This document shows positions 51,968 to 61,049 of a stretch of DNA of 64,000 bases, one piece after another (position 1 is the first letter of the stretch; every line of letters begins with the position of its first letter). Source of the stretch: Natronorubrum sediminis. Its GTDB lineage: Archaea > Halobacteriota > Halobacteria > Halobacteriales > Natrialbaceae. The stretch is from positions 974,748-1,038,747 of the forward strand of contig NZ_FNWL01000002.1 of NCBI RefSeq assembly GCF_900108095.1, given 5' to 3'. Made by a program: the position numbers and the translations under genes. The notes under the pieces were generated by a model. It was not told the DNA's origin. It saw nothing but the letters and a program-made list of their open reading frames with translations, and made no database searches.

Positions 51968-52732
51968 TCAGGACTCGAGCGGTTCGACTAAGGAACGATC
52001 GTCGACTGTCGGGTTGTTGACCGCCGTGGAGACGGGATACGCGCGCATGTCGGTTGCGGAAATCGGCTCGAGCAAATCCGACGGATCGTCGGCCGTCAGC
52101 CACTCCCGTTCGGCCGTTGGCTCGAGAATAACGGCCATTCGATGGTGCACGTCCTCGACGACCGCGTTCGGCTCCGTTGTGATGATAGTAAAGGTCTCGA
52201 GTGGACCGTCGTCGTCTACCTCGGTTTCGACACCGCCACCGAAGCTGTCGAGACCGGCTTGTGTCGTCTCGTCGTCCGGTTCCCAGCGCGTCCAGAGACC
52301 TGCCAGCGCGAACACCCGATTGTCCTCGTAACAGACTCTGTAGGGCTGTTTTCCGTCGTCGGTCTCGACCCACTCGTAGAACCCATCCGCGGGAACCAGA
52401 CACCGACCCGCCGACGGCGTGTCGTGCTCGCCGTCGCGTTGCTCCGAAGCGCTCGGGCGGCGTTCGTACGCATCTCGAAAACTCGGTTTTTCGGCGACGG
52501 TCTCCGCACGTGCGTTGATGATCCCGTCGCTGTCGTCGTCGGCCCAGGACGGAATCAGCCCCCACTCGAGTCGCCGAATCGTCTCGGGTGCGTCGTTCGT
52601 GATCACTGGCAGGTGCTGGCCCGGTGCCATGTTGTAGCGGGGACTGAATCCGCCACTCGAGTCCACAAACCGCGCGTCGAATCGGTCCTCGAGTTCAGTT
52701 TGCTCGACGAATAGCGTGTAGCGCCCGCACAT
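51968..52732 (-). CDS. SRAP-domain protein (HMCES/YedK family)
   Basis: A 254-residue protein that forms a covalent cross-link to abasic sites in single-stranded DNA. The catalytic Cys2 is at the start (MCGRYTLF), followed by the family motifs YNMAPGQ, WGLIPSWA, INARAET, RCLVPADGFYEW and HHRMAVIL. The essential Asn, Glu and His residues are present. It stands alone with its own promoter; endonuclease IV at 21.8 kb handles the same lesion. Confidence 0.95.
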   Translation of the reverse strand: MCGRYTLFVEQTELEDRFDARFVDSSGGFSPRYNMAPGQHLPVITNDAPETIRRLEWGLIPSWADDDSDGIINARAETVAEKPSFRDAYERRPSASEQRDGEHDTPSAGRCLVPADGFYEWVETDDGKQPYRVCYEDNRVFALAGLWTRWEPDDETTQAGLDSFGGGVETEVDDDGPLETFTIITTEPNAVVEDVHHRMAVILEPTAEREWLTADDPSDLLEPISATDMRAYPVSTAVNNPTVDDRSLVEPLES

Positions 52733-52907
52733 ATCCGAGTCTTCGCTCGCGACGCGTATAGCGTTGGTCGCTTCTCACTCAGGTACTCGCGTCGATCCGT
52801 TGCACCACGCACAACTCGGCCGGTATGGGCCTCGTACCGACTCGAACGGCGTCGGTAGGTCCCGTGTTACGATACCCGATCACGACGGATCTGTCGACGA
52901 GACTCCC

Positions 52908-53021
52908 ATGACGGATCGATACGAACTCCTGGTGTGTGAGGACGGCCAACTCGAGATCCGCGACCCGGACGACCCTTGTCGCTGGATCACGACCGATTCG
53001 CCCATCGAGATCAGACGCTGA
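52908..53021 (+). CDS. Small haloarchaeal protein (37 residues)
   Basis: A 37-residue acidic protein, MTDRYELLVCEDGQLEIRDP then DPCRWITTDSPIEIRR, predicted as a three-strand fold with two cysteines. This short type is familiar in haloarchaea, usually with an unknown role. The in-frame extension upstream to 52764 is implausible. Confidence 0.6.
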   Translation: MTDRYELLVCEDGQLEIRDPDDPCRWITTDSPIEIRR

Positions 53022-53065
53022 CCGGACGATGGATATCGGCCGACAGTGACGTCGTTACGCTCGGA

Positions 53066-53324
53066 TGTGCTCGATTTCGTTCACTCCGTGAACGATGACT
53101 TCTCGAATCCAAATCCCGTCGTCGGGTAGCCGTTGCTCACGAGTTTGTTCGCGACAGAAGACGCCAGGACAGGGATTTGAACGACGCGAAGACGTTCCGG
53201 GCCTGCGGCCTCACTCCGTTCCGGGGCTGCGACTTCTCTCATTCAAATCCCGCTTTGTTGCGTTTCGCAATTTCGAATAACTCGCGTCGCGATGCGCCGC
53301 TCGTTGGTAGTGAAATCACGAAAA
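53066..53324 (-). repeat. tRNA-derived hairpin module downstream of tRNA-Ser, plus a second remnant
   Basis: Downstream (leftward) of tRNA-Ser, 53161-53182 repeats the last 22 bases of the tRNA locus (53324-53345) exactly. This copy is one arm of an inverted repeat: GGGATTTGAA at 53172-53181 pairs with TTCAAATCCC at 53242-53251, with GAAG/CTTC inside. The loop has CTCACTCCGTTC, and the part touching the tRNA contains GCTCGTTGG and TCACGAAAA. The same order and words occur after tRNA-Tyr (11381-11528), although the tRNAs differ. A further decayed copy of the loop and right arm (TCACTCCGT, GACTTCTC, CAAATCCCG) lies at 53081-53118, so the module seems to have arrived or duplicated more than once here. 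Confidence 0.75.
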
Positions 53325-53405
53325 CGCCAGGACAGGGATTTGAACCCTGAATCCCAAAGGGAACACGCTTTCCAGGCGTGCGCCTTACCGTTCGGCCATC
53401 CTGGC
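53325..53405 (-). tRNA. tRNA-Ser (anticodon GGA)
   Basis: An 81-nt class II tRNA on the minus strand. Acceptor GCCAGGA pairs with TCCTGGC; discriminator G. The anticodon stem CACGC/GCGTG encloses CTGGAAA, anticodon GGA. A long variable arm (TTCCCTTTGGGATTC) pairs with itself, as expected for serine tRNA. The T arm has GTTCAAATC. No encoded CCA, no intron. Confidence 0.97.
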
Positions 53406-53465
53406 TCAAGTGAACGTAACCGCGTCCGTCGTTTAACTCTTACTTTTACTGTCGCCGCCGTGTGA

Positions 53466-53711
53466 TTAGGGGTCATCCGACACGCGGCCGGCCGTCCACG
53501 CGAGGATTCGATACTCGAGTGCGTACGCACCGACTGCAGTGACCACACCGACGCACATCGCGACGAACGCTCCCTGCGTGATCGACACCAGTGGCTCGAC
53601 GACGAGGGCGTACCCTTGCACGAGGGTCAGAAACGCCATGAAGCCGACGGCACCCCACAAGATTGCCGACATCACACGCGAGCGGTCGGTCGGAGTGTTT
53701 GGAGCGAACAC
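53466..53711 (-). CDS. Small two-helix membrane protein
   Basis: An 81-residue protein with two helices (VMSAILWGAVGFMAFLTLVQ and GAFVAMCVGVVTAVGAYALE) and a short cytoplasmic tail (YRILAWTAGRVSDDP). No family is certain. It ends before tRNA-Ser and begins 10 bp from the end of the RidA gene, so it may be cotranscribed with RidA. Confidence 0.7.
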   Translation of the reverse strand: MFAPNTPTDRSRVMSAILWGAVGFMAFLTLVQGYALVVEPLVSITQGAFVAMCVGVVTAVGAYALEYRILAWTAGRVSDDP

Positions 53712-53721
53712 GCTCGAGCGC

Positions 53722-54102
53722 CTACTCGAGCGTCGCGACGGCTTCGATTTCGACGCCGACGCCCTTCGGTAGGGCCGCGACCTCGAGTGCGCTACGCGCC
53801 GGTGGTTCGTCGTCGAAGTACTCGGCGTAGGTCTCGTTCATCGCCTCGAAATCGTCGATATCGTCGAGGAAGACGGTGACCTTGAGGACGTCCTCGGCCG
53901 TCGCGCCGTCGGCCTCGAGCACCGACGTGAGGTTGTCCAGTGCCTGCTCGGTCTGGGCTTCGATCGGTTCGTCCGCGAGGAGTTCGCCGTCTGTCGTCAG
54001 GGGAATCTGTCCGGCGGTGAACAGGAGTGACCCGTCGGTGGTTGCCTGGCTGTACGCGCCGACCGCAGCGGGTGCGTCGTCGGTCTCGATGATGCGTTTC
54101 AT
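53722..54102 (-). CDS. RidA/YjgF-family deaminase
   Basis: A 126-residue enzyme that hydrolyses reactive enamine/imine intermediates such as 2-aminoacrylate. MKRIIETDDAPAAVGAYSQA, FTAGQIPLTTDGEL and the late R-SALEVAALPKGVGVEIEAVA with the substrate Arg (PPARSAL) match the family; the Arg that holds the carboxylate is present. It forms trimers. Threonine deaminase, which generates these intermediates, is at 57.5 kb, not in the same unit but close. Confidence 0.93.
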   Translation of the reverse strand: MKRIIETDDAPAAVGAYSQATTDGSLLFTAGQIPLTTDGELLADEPIEAQTEQALDNLTSVLEADGATAEDVLKVTVFLDDIDDFEAMNETYAEYFDDEPPARSALEVAALPKGVGVEIEAVATLE

Positions 54103-54334
54103 ACGGTACCCCTCTCGGCGAGTTGGCTTAAAAGAACGCGGAATACCGTGACAACTGAAACGAATTATACACTGACCACCGAGCGGTCTGTCGATCAGGT
54201 GGACACCGACGTACAGCGGCTACTATAAATTCACCGAGCGGACGACGGTTCCCATCGCTGGGATTCGCTCTGAGTATCGGTATTCAGGGACAATCGCCGG
54301 GGCGCTTATACAACTCGATGGCTTGTTTGCCCGT

Positions 54335-57300
54335 ATGAGCGAGCAAGTCGGCGAGGTCAACCGGACGTTCTGTGAAGACGATTCCGGAACCCACGAGCGT
54401 TGTCGTGCATTGATAAACGCGGTGGGAGACGGGATTGTAACCGTCGACGCCGACGGCGAACTGGCGTTTGCAAACGAACGTGCGGTGGAAATTCTCGGTC
54501 GGTCCTCCGACGAACTCACTGAATTCTCCTACGACGACTCCCGCTTGGACCCTGCCGACGAGGACGGAAACCCACTCGAGACGGGTACGTTTCCGTTCGA
54601 TCGGGTTCGTGAGCAAGGTGAGCCCCTCTCCAATCGAATTATGGGGATTCGACGCCCAACAGGAGGGCGCGTCTGGCTGTCGGTCAACGGAGCACCACAG
54701 TGGAGCGAGGACGATGCGTTCGACGGTGCCGTCTTCACGTTCGAAGAGATCACCGACCAACGTGACGCGGAAAGCGAACTCGAGGAGATTCACGGCCGAG
54801 TGACCGACGGCTTCTACGCGCTCGACGAAAACTTTCGATTTACACACGTCAACGAACGTGCCGAGGAAATGATCGACTTCGATGATACGGGGTTGGTTGG
54901 GGAGCACGTGTGGGAGACGTTCGAGTGGGCAGCTACCTCGAAAATCCAAGAAGAGTACGAACGGGCGATGGAAACACAGGAGGCTACCTCGTTCGAGGTT
55001 TTGTATCCTGACCCCCTCGACGCCTGGTACGAGATCAACGCCTACCCGTCGTCGACCGGCCTGTCGGTATACTTCCAAGATATTACCGAGCGCAAGGAGC
55101 GAGAATCCGAGCGAGAGCGGATGATGGGTGAAGTACGGGACAGCGAAGAGCGATTACAACTCGCACTCGAGGCCGGCGAGATGGGGACGTGGGAACTCGA
55201 CTTGCAGACCGAAGAGTCCGCCGTGCGCTCACCCCAGCACGATCGGGTTTTCGGGTACGAGTCCCCAGTCGAAGAGTGGGGATTGGAAATCTTCCTCGAT
55301 CACGTTCACCCCGACGACCGTGCGGACGTGAGACAGCGCTTCGAAGACGCCTACGAAACCGGTTCGTGGGAGTTCGAGTGTCGGATACACCGAGTCGACG
55401 GCGAACAGCGGTGGATCACGGCACAAGGGGAGTTCGACTTCGACGACGACGGAACACCGATCCGCGCAGTGGGAGTTGTCCAAGATATCACCGAACGGAA
55501 GGAACGCGAACAGGCGCTCGAGGAATCCGAACGGCGCTATCGCACGCTCGCGGAGTACTTTCCGAACGGTCTCGTCACGTTGTTCGATCACGGACTCGAG
55601 TACACGTTAGCGGCGGGGCAGGGATTCGACCGAATTCCCGTCGATCCCGACGATCTCGAGGGCCACCAGTTCCACGACGTTTGGCCGGACGAGACAGTCG
55701 CCGAACTCGAACCAGCGCTTCAGTCGACACTCGACGGGGAGGAAGCACGGATCGAACTCGAGTACGCAGGTCGGGAGTGGGTGCTTCACGCGGTGCCGAT
55801 CACCGACGAACAGGGCAACGTCTTTGCCGGAATGACGATGGCACAGGATATCACTGAGCAGAAAAACCGCGAGCAGTATCTGGAAGAGGCCAAGACACAA
55901 CTCGAGGCCGCGACCGAAGCCGGTGCTGTCGGGACCTGGGAGTGGCACATTCCGGAAGACCAGTTCGTCACGGGTGTCTCGTTTGCCAACACGTTCGGCG
56001 TCGATCCCGAAGCCGCTCGCGAAGGCGTCCCGATCGATCGATTCTTGTCGTCGATCCACGAGGACGACCGCGACCGCGTCGCTGAACAAATCGATGAGAC
56101 CATCGAACACTGCGATGAATTTGTGTCTGAGTATCGCGTCTGGAACGCAGACGACGACCTTCGATGGGTCGTCGCTCGTGGTCAGGTCGAATGCGACGAG
56201 GCAGGTGACGCCGTCAGGTTCCCCGGTGCGATCACCGACATCACGGAGCGCAAGCGAGCAGAACTCGAGGCCGAGAAGCAATCGCGGCAACTCGAGACGC
56301 TGTTTCGCGTCTTGCCCGTGGGTGTCGTGGTCGCGAACGGGGACGGATCGCTGCGCAGAGCAAACGAAACGGCGCAGGAAATCTGGGGTGGGGACGTTTT
56401 CGATTCGGAATCGGTCGGGGAGTACGAGAAGTTTTCCGCGGTATGGGCCGATTCCGGTGAGCCAGTAGGCCCGAAAGACTGGACGATGTATCAGGTCGTT
56501 CAGGGTGAAGAAGTTACGGAGCCAAACATCTTCGAAATCGAGACGTTCGACGGGCAGCGCCGAATCATCATGGAGCACGGAAAACCGGTTCGAGACGAGG
56601 ACGGGAACGTGAGCCGCGCCGTCGTTACGCTCACCGATATCACCGAACGCAGAGAGTCCCAGCGAAAACTCGAGGAGACGGTCGCAAAGCTCGAAGCGTC
56701 CAACGAACGACTCGAGCAGTTTGCGTACGCCGCCTCACACGACTTACAGGAACCGCTTCGCATGATCACGAGTTATCTCCAACTTCTCGAGGACAGATAC
56801 GGCGATAGCTTCGACGAGGACGGCCAGGAGTTCCTCGAGTTCGCCGTCGACGGAGCCGAACGGATGCGCGAGATGATCAACGGACTGCTCGCGTACTCGC
56901 GCGTCGACACGCAAGGAGGTGCGTTCGAACCGGTCGATTTGAACGCCGTCCTCGACAATGTTCGCGAGGACCTGCAGATGCGAATCGAGGAGAGCGATGC
57001 GGAGATCACGAGCGAGGAGCTTCCGCGCGTGAACGGCGACGATAGCCAGTTGCGCCAACTCTTTCAGAATCTGTTGGAAAACGCGATCGAGTACAGCGGT
57101 GACGAACCGCCACAAATCGATATCTCCGTCGAGCGAGACGGGAGGGACTGGGTCTTCGCCGTTCGCGACGAGGGTGTTGGAATCGACTCGACGGATACGG
57201 ATCGTATTTTCGAGGTCTTCCAGCGGCTGTATACGAACGAGGAGCACTCCGGGACCGGCATTGGCCTCGCGCTCTGTCGACGTATCGTCGAACGCCACGG

Positions 57301-57373
57301 CGGCGAAATCTGGGCCGAGTCGACACCCGGCGAGGAAACGACGTTCGTGTTCACGATTCCCGTCGACTCGTAA
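54335..57373 (+). CDS. Soluble histidine kinase with six PAS domains
   Basis: A 1012-residue sensor kinase. Six PAS-like domains follow each other (about 20-140, 145-260, 270-395, 400-515, 520-645 and 650-775), most ending in the PAC signature (ITERKERE or ITEQKNRE type). Then a HisKA domain with YAASHDLQEPLRMI (phospho-acceptor His802) and an HATPase with N box NLLENAIEYS, G1 DEGVGI and G2 GTGIGLAL. There is no membrane helix, so it senses cytoplasmic or diffusible signals. No response regulator or HTH gene adjoins it. I use the ATG at 54335; a TTG at 54323 is in frame. Confidence 0.93.
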   Translation: MSEQVGEVNRTFCEDDSGTHERCRALINAVGDGIVTVDADGELAFANERAVEILGRSSDELTEFSYDDSRLDPADEDGNPLETGTFPFDRVREQGEPLSNRIMGIRRPTGGRVWLSVNGAPQWSEDDAFDGAVFTFEEITDQRDAESELEEIHGRVTDGFYALDENFRFTHVNERAEEMIDFDDTGLVGEHVWETFEWAATSKIQEEYERAMETQEATSFEVLYPDPLDAWYEINAYPSSTGLSVYFQDITERKERESERERMMGEVRDSEERLQLALEAGEMGTWELDLQTEESAVRSPQHDRVFGYESPVEEWGLEIFLDHVHPDDRADVRQRFEDAYETGSWEFECRIHRVDGEQRWITAQGEFDFDDDGTPIRAVGVVQDITERKEREQALEESERRYRTLAEYFPNGLVTLFDHGLEYTLAAGQGFDRIPVDPDDLEGHQFHDVWPDETVAELEPALQSTLDGEEARIELEYAGREWVLHAVPITDEQGNVFAGMTMAQDITEQKNREQYLEEAKTQLEAATEAGAVGTWEWHIPEDQFVTGVSFANTFGVDPEAAREGVPIDRFLSSIHEDDRDRVAEQIDETIEHCDEFVSEYRVWNADDDLRWVVARGQVECDEAGDAVRFPGAITDITERKRAELEAEKQSRQLETLFRVLPVGVVVANGDGSLRRANETAQEIWGGDVFDSESVGEYEKFSAVWADSGEPVGPKDWTMYQVVQGEEVTEPNIFEIETFDGQRRIIMEHGKPVRDEDGNVSRAVVTLTDITERRESQRKLEETVAKLEASNERLEQFAYAASHDLQEPLRMITSYLQLLEDRYGDSFDEDGQEFLEFAVDGAERMREMINGLLAYSRVDTQGGAFEPVDLNAVLDNVREDLQMRIEESDAEITSEELPRVNGDDSQLRQLFQNLLENAIEYSGDEPPQIDISVERDGRDWVFAVRDEGVGIDSTDTDRIFEVFQRLYTNEEHSGTGIGLALCRRIVERHGGEIWAESTPGEETTFVFTIPVDS

Positions 57374-57496
57374 CGGAAATCGACTCGAGACGGGGAAATG
57401 GGGGAGACACGAGACGAGAGAGATACGAGACGGGGGAGACTCGAGAAATAGATAGCCACGGGCAGAGAAGAGTGACGACAACTCGCCGCTGTACGT

Positions 57497-58708
57497 TCAC
57501 GCCAGTATGTCGACGTCGTACCCCGCTTCCCGCAGATCCGAGAGAAACGCATCGACGTGATCTGGCCCGCGCATCTCGAGTTCGATCTCGACTTCCGTAT
57601 CGCTCATCTCGACCTCGCGGGACGTACGGTCGTGATGAATCGCATAGATATTCGCTCGATGTGCGGTGAAGATGTCGAGTAGGTCCTCGAGCGCGCCGGG
57701 ACGGTCTTTGAGCACCGTTCGGATCTTCAGATATCGACCCGTCTCGACGAGGCCACGGACCACGACGTTCGTCAACTGGTTGAGGTCGATGTTGCCCCCC
57801 GAGAGGACGGGCACGATCGTCTCGCCCGCGTCGTACTCGAAGGACTCGGAGAGTACTGCGGCCAGCGGAACCGCCCCTGCACCTTCGACAAGTGTCTTCG
57901 AGCGCTCGAGGAGGTAAACGAGCGTGACGGCGATTTCCGAATCCGAGACCGTGACGACCTCGTCGACGTACTCCTGTATGTACGGAAACGTGTGTTCGCC
58001 GACGCGCCGCGTTGCGATTCCGTCTGCGATGGTGTCGACGCCGTCGAGGGAGATTCGCTCGCCCTTCTCGAGTGACGACGCGGCGCTCGAGGCGCCCTCG
58101 GCTTGCACCCCGATGACGCGAGTCTCGGGGCGGCGTTCTTTGATCGCCGTTGCGATGCCGCTGATGAGGCCGCCGCCACCAATCGGGACGACGACCGTCT
58201 CCACGTCGGGACAGTCCTCGAGAATCTCGAGACCGATGGTACCCTGTCCGGCCATGATGTCTTCGTCGTCGAAGGCGTGGACGTACGTTCGGTCTTCCTC
58301 GCGTTCGATCTCGTGTGCGCGGTCGGCGGCTTCGTTGTAGTCGCGCCCGGAGAGGACGACCTCCGCGCCGTAGTTCTTCGTCGCCTTCACCTTCGAGATC
58401 GGAGCGTGTTCGGGCATGACGATCTTCGAGTCGACGCCAGAGCGCGTGGCCGCGAGTGCGACACCCTGGGCGTGATTCCCCGCACTCGCGGTGACGACGC
58501 CGGCGTCCTTTTCTGCCCTCGAGAGCGTCGCGATCCGGTTCGTCGCGCCGCGGATTTTGAACGCGCCGGTTCGCTGAAAGTTCTCGAGTTTCAGTCGAAC
58601 GTCGGCATCGGTCATCGATGAATACGTGTGTGAGTGCTCGAGCGGAGTATGTCTGGACGTTTCGCGGACCCGTTCGCGTGCCTCGAGAATATCGGCGAGT
58701 GTGAGCAT
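57497..58708 (-). CDS. ilvA: Threonine ammonia-lyase with C-terminal ACT domain
   Basis: A 403-residue PLP enzyme that converts threonine (or serine) to 2-oxobutyrate, the first step to isoleucine. The PLP lysine is in RTGAFKIRGA, with SAGNHAQGVAL and the phosphate loop GGGGLISG. Residues from about 325 form an ACT domain (RTVLKDRPGALEDLLDIF) that usually binds isoleucine for feedback. MLTLADILEARERVRET is the natural start. A palindrome and a possible TATA box upstream are noted separately. Confidence 0.93.
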   Translation of the reverse strand: MLTLADILEARERVRETSRHTPLEHSHTYSSMTDADVRLKLENFQRTGAFKIRGATNRIATLSRAEKDAGVVTASAGNHAQGVALAATRSGVDSKIVMPEHAPISKVKATKNYGAEVVLSGRDYNEAADRAHEIEREEDRTYVHAFDDEDIMAGQGTIGLEILEDCPDVETVVVPIGGGGLISGIATAIKERRPETRVIGVQAEGASSAASSLEKGERISLDGVDTIADGIATRRVGEHTFPYIQEYVDEVVTVSDSEIAVTLVYLLERSKTLVEGAGAVPLAAVLSESFEYDAGETIVPVLSGGNIDLNQLTNVVVRGLVETGRYLKIRTVLKDRPGALEDLLDIFTAHRANIYAIHHDRTSREVEMSDTEVEIELEMRGPDHVDAFLSDLREAGYDVDILA

Positions 58709-59136
58709 ACACCTGACTACTCGGGACGTAGTGTAAGACTGTCGGGGATCGGCCGGTCGGTCGCCCCACCGTTCCGACCCCGACAGAATTGTGTTGCCAA
58801 AGGCAACACGACAGGGAATACAGGAAATGCACGGCGTGTGACGTGCAGGTGAAGAAGGGTACCCGGTGCATATAAAGGTCATGGCTCCACGGTGAAAGTG
58901 AAATCGATAGAGGGAGCCGCGGAAACGCCAATGTCTGACGTTCGTCTGCCGGTCGTCATTCGTGATTTTGTACCACGGCACTTTTTGACACAAAATATGA
59001 TAGAACGGCGTCGCAAAGCGAATCCGGATCGGATCGAGCATCGGTGACTATCACATTGAGAAGATGATGCGTAGTTAGTAAATACTGAGAGTATGTTGGC
59101 CGAGGATTTAAATAAAAGATTATGTTCGACGTTAAC
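58709..59136. promoter_or_regulatory. ilvA/symporter intergenic region with palindrome and two TATA boxes
   Basis: GTGTTGCC (58791-58798) and GGCAACAC (58802-58809) form a perfect inverted repeat with spacer AAA, about 85 nt before the ilvA start. GCATATAAAGG at 58868-58878 can drive ilvA leftward (predicted start near 58846) so the palindrome would be in its leader. ATTTAAATAA at about 59106-59115 predicts a leaderless start at 59137 for the symporter pair. The rest appears non-coding. Confidence 0.5.
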
Positions 59137-59424
59137 ATGGCTTCGGGAGAAGAGGCGGCGTCTGACCCGAACGGGTCGACTCACGTTCGATACGAACAGA
59201 TAACCGCAACGACCAGCGCTGGATACAGACCGCTTCTCGGAATTTCGGCTGCGGCGATTGCTTCGTTCGTTGGATTCGTGCTCCTTGCATACTGGCTAGT
59301 AGAGAGTACGCAACTCGCATACACGTACGCAATTATCCTCTGGACCTATTCCACCGTACTGTTCGGATTCATCTACGAGTACGCCATGACGAAGAGCGAG
59401 ACCGACGAAGGTAACGGACAATGA
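59137..59424 (+). CDS. Small two-helix subunit coupled to a sodium:solute symporter
   Basis: A 95-residue protein with an acidic head (MASGEEAASDPNGSTHVRYE) and two helices (LLGISAAAIASFVGFVLLAYW and YAIILWTYSTVLFGFIYEYAM). This layout is like the DUF485/DUF4212 small subunits that accompany SSS-family transporters. The ATG at 59137 is 26 nt from the TATA box, so the transcript is leaderless; an upstream in-frame ATG at 59122 would precede it. Its stop overlaps the transporter start by 4 nt. Confidence 0.8.
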   Translation: MASGEEAASDPNGSTHVRYEQITATTSAGYRPLLGISAAAIASFVGFVLLAYWLVESTQLAYTYAIILWTYSTVLFGFIYEYAMTKSETDEGNGQ

Positions 59425-60923
59425 TCGAGCTCCTGCAAGTGACTCCGGAGATCGAAAGCACGATCGAAACTTACACTGTCATCTTGCTGTACTTCGTAGT
59501 GGTGCTGGCGATCGGTGTCTTCTTCTATCGAAAGTCCCGCGAGTCGACCGGGGACTTCTGGATCGCTGGTGGAGAGATTACGCTTCCGATTCAGGTGTTC
59601 GCAATGCTCGCGGTGGCGGTTACCGCGGGGTCGTTCTTCGGATTCGGTGGATTAGGTTACGAGTTGGGAATCGCGGCGGGGATTGTCTTTGCAGCGTCGG
59701 TAGGCGCCGGGGTATTGTTGACGCTGATGTTCGTCGCAGCACCGATTCGTCGAAGTGGCGTGTACACCGTTCCAGACTATCTCAGGGTACGCTACCAAAG
59801 CGACACCGTTCGCCTACTCGGGGCACTGATCTTCGTCATCGCGGCTTGGGCCTACCTCATCCCGCAGCTGACGGCAGCCGGGATCACCATGGACTTCATC
59901 TTCCCCGAGTTGAGCTACAGCGTCGGTGTGCTCGCTGCTACTATTGTGTTCGCGCTATACGTCTCGCTCGGAGGAATGTGGGCGGTAACGTGGACAGATT
60001 TCATTCAGGGGATACTGATTACCGTGCTGGCGGTTCTTCCGGTGCCGTATATCCTTCTCGAGTTCGGAAGTCCGGGTGCGGTTATGAGCGAGGCGACAGC
60101 CAACTCCCCAGCGGTCGCCGGCACCGAGGCGCCCTGGTTGTTGCTTCTCGGCCTCGCCGTCGTGTGGATCTGCGCCTCTGGTGCCCTTCCCCATGTGGGC
60201 CAGCGCATCATGGCCAGCGACAGTGATCGGACCGCCAGACGCGGGCTAATGTGGATGAACCTGATCTACATGACCATCTTCGTGTTGAACATCACCTTTG
60301 TCGTTGGCGCCGCCATGGCTATCGAACCGGACCTCGCGACGGGGGACTATTACTACTACGCGGTACTGGCCGAGTTCACAGGGCCCGTCGTTCAGGGTCT
60401 GGGAGCAGCTGCGCTCTTGGCTGCCGTCATGTCCTCGACCGATGCGCTGCTCATTGCGCTGAGTGCCGCACTCAGTCGCGATATCCCCCAATCGCTGGGA
60501 ATGGATTTATCCGAGCAACTAGAGATGCGTCTCGGGGCGCTAACAGTCTGGCTCAGCGCGCTCACTGCGGCGGTCGTCGCGTTTGACCCGCCAGCGATCA
60601 TCGGAGCCATGATCACCTTTATCGCTGGCGGCGTCGCAAGCGGCCTCTTCCCGGCGATGTTCCTCGGAACCTGGTGGAAGCGCGCCAACCGACAGGGTGC
60701 GCTCGCCTCGATGATCATCGGCTTTGGCGCGTACGGCGTCTTGTTGGCCGCTGGCGTAATGCCGTATGACTTTACAGAAGCACTGATTACCGTTCCGCTA
60801 GGTATCGCCGTCCTCGTCGGTGTCAGCCTCGCGACCGACCGTCCGACTGTCGAGGAGCTGACGGGGTTCCAAGCGTTCCACGAGCGGGAGGCCCAGCCGG
60901 ACGCAGTCCCGGACGATGACTAA
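59421..60923 (+). CDS. Sodium:solute symporter family protein
   Basis: A 500-residue SSS-family transporter with about thirteen helices. STGDFWIAGGEITLPIQVFA near residue 42, GGLGYELGIAAG, and VPDYLRVRYQSDTVRLLGAL are signatures; GALPHVGQRIMASDSDRTAR and the Ser-rich helix MSSTDALLIALSAALSRDI (the sodium site) follow. Substrates in this group include carboxylates, proline and urea; none can be fixed here. It overlaps its small partner (ATGA) and is the second gene of the pair. Confidence 0.9.
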   Translation: MIELLQVTPEIESTIETYTVILLYFVVVLAIGVFFYRKSRESTGDFWIAGGEITLPIQVFAMLAVAVTAGSFFGFGGLGYELGIAAGIVFAASVGAGVLLTLMFVAAPIRRSGVYTVPDYLRVRYQSDTVRLLGALIFVIAAWAYLIPQLTAAGITMDFIFPELSYSVGVLAATIVFALYVSLGGMWAVTWTDFIQGILITVLAVLPVPYILLEFGSPGAVMSEATANSPAVAGTEAPWLLLLGLAVVWICASGALPHVGQRIMASDSDRTARRGLMWMNLIYMTIFVLNITFVVGAAMAIEPDLATGDYYYYAVLAEFTGPVVQGLGAAALLAAVMSSTDALLIALSAALSRDIPQSLGMDLSEQLEMRLGALTVWLSALTAAVVAFDPPAIIGAMITFIAGGVASGLFPAMFLGTWWKRANRQGALASMIIGFGAYGVLLAAGVMPYDFTEALITVPLGIAVLVGVSLATDRPTVEELTGFQAFHEREAQPDAVPDDD

Positions 60924-61049
60924 TCCGGCCGATAACCGTCTGAGTCCCGATCGTAGGAACAGTATTGGCCGCCTCGTTCGGCCTCTCATCGAGAATGGCG
61001 TCATCTACCGATATCGAGTGCCAAAATCGAATTGACCGACGGTGTGCCG

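Noticed and set aside
57497-59041. Longer version of threonine deaminase extended to 59041
   Set aside because: The added residues include histidine- and cysteine-rich nonsense through the promoter region; MLTLADILEAR at 58708 is the family start.
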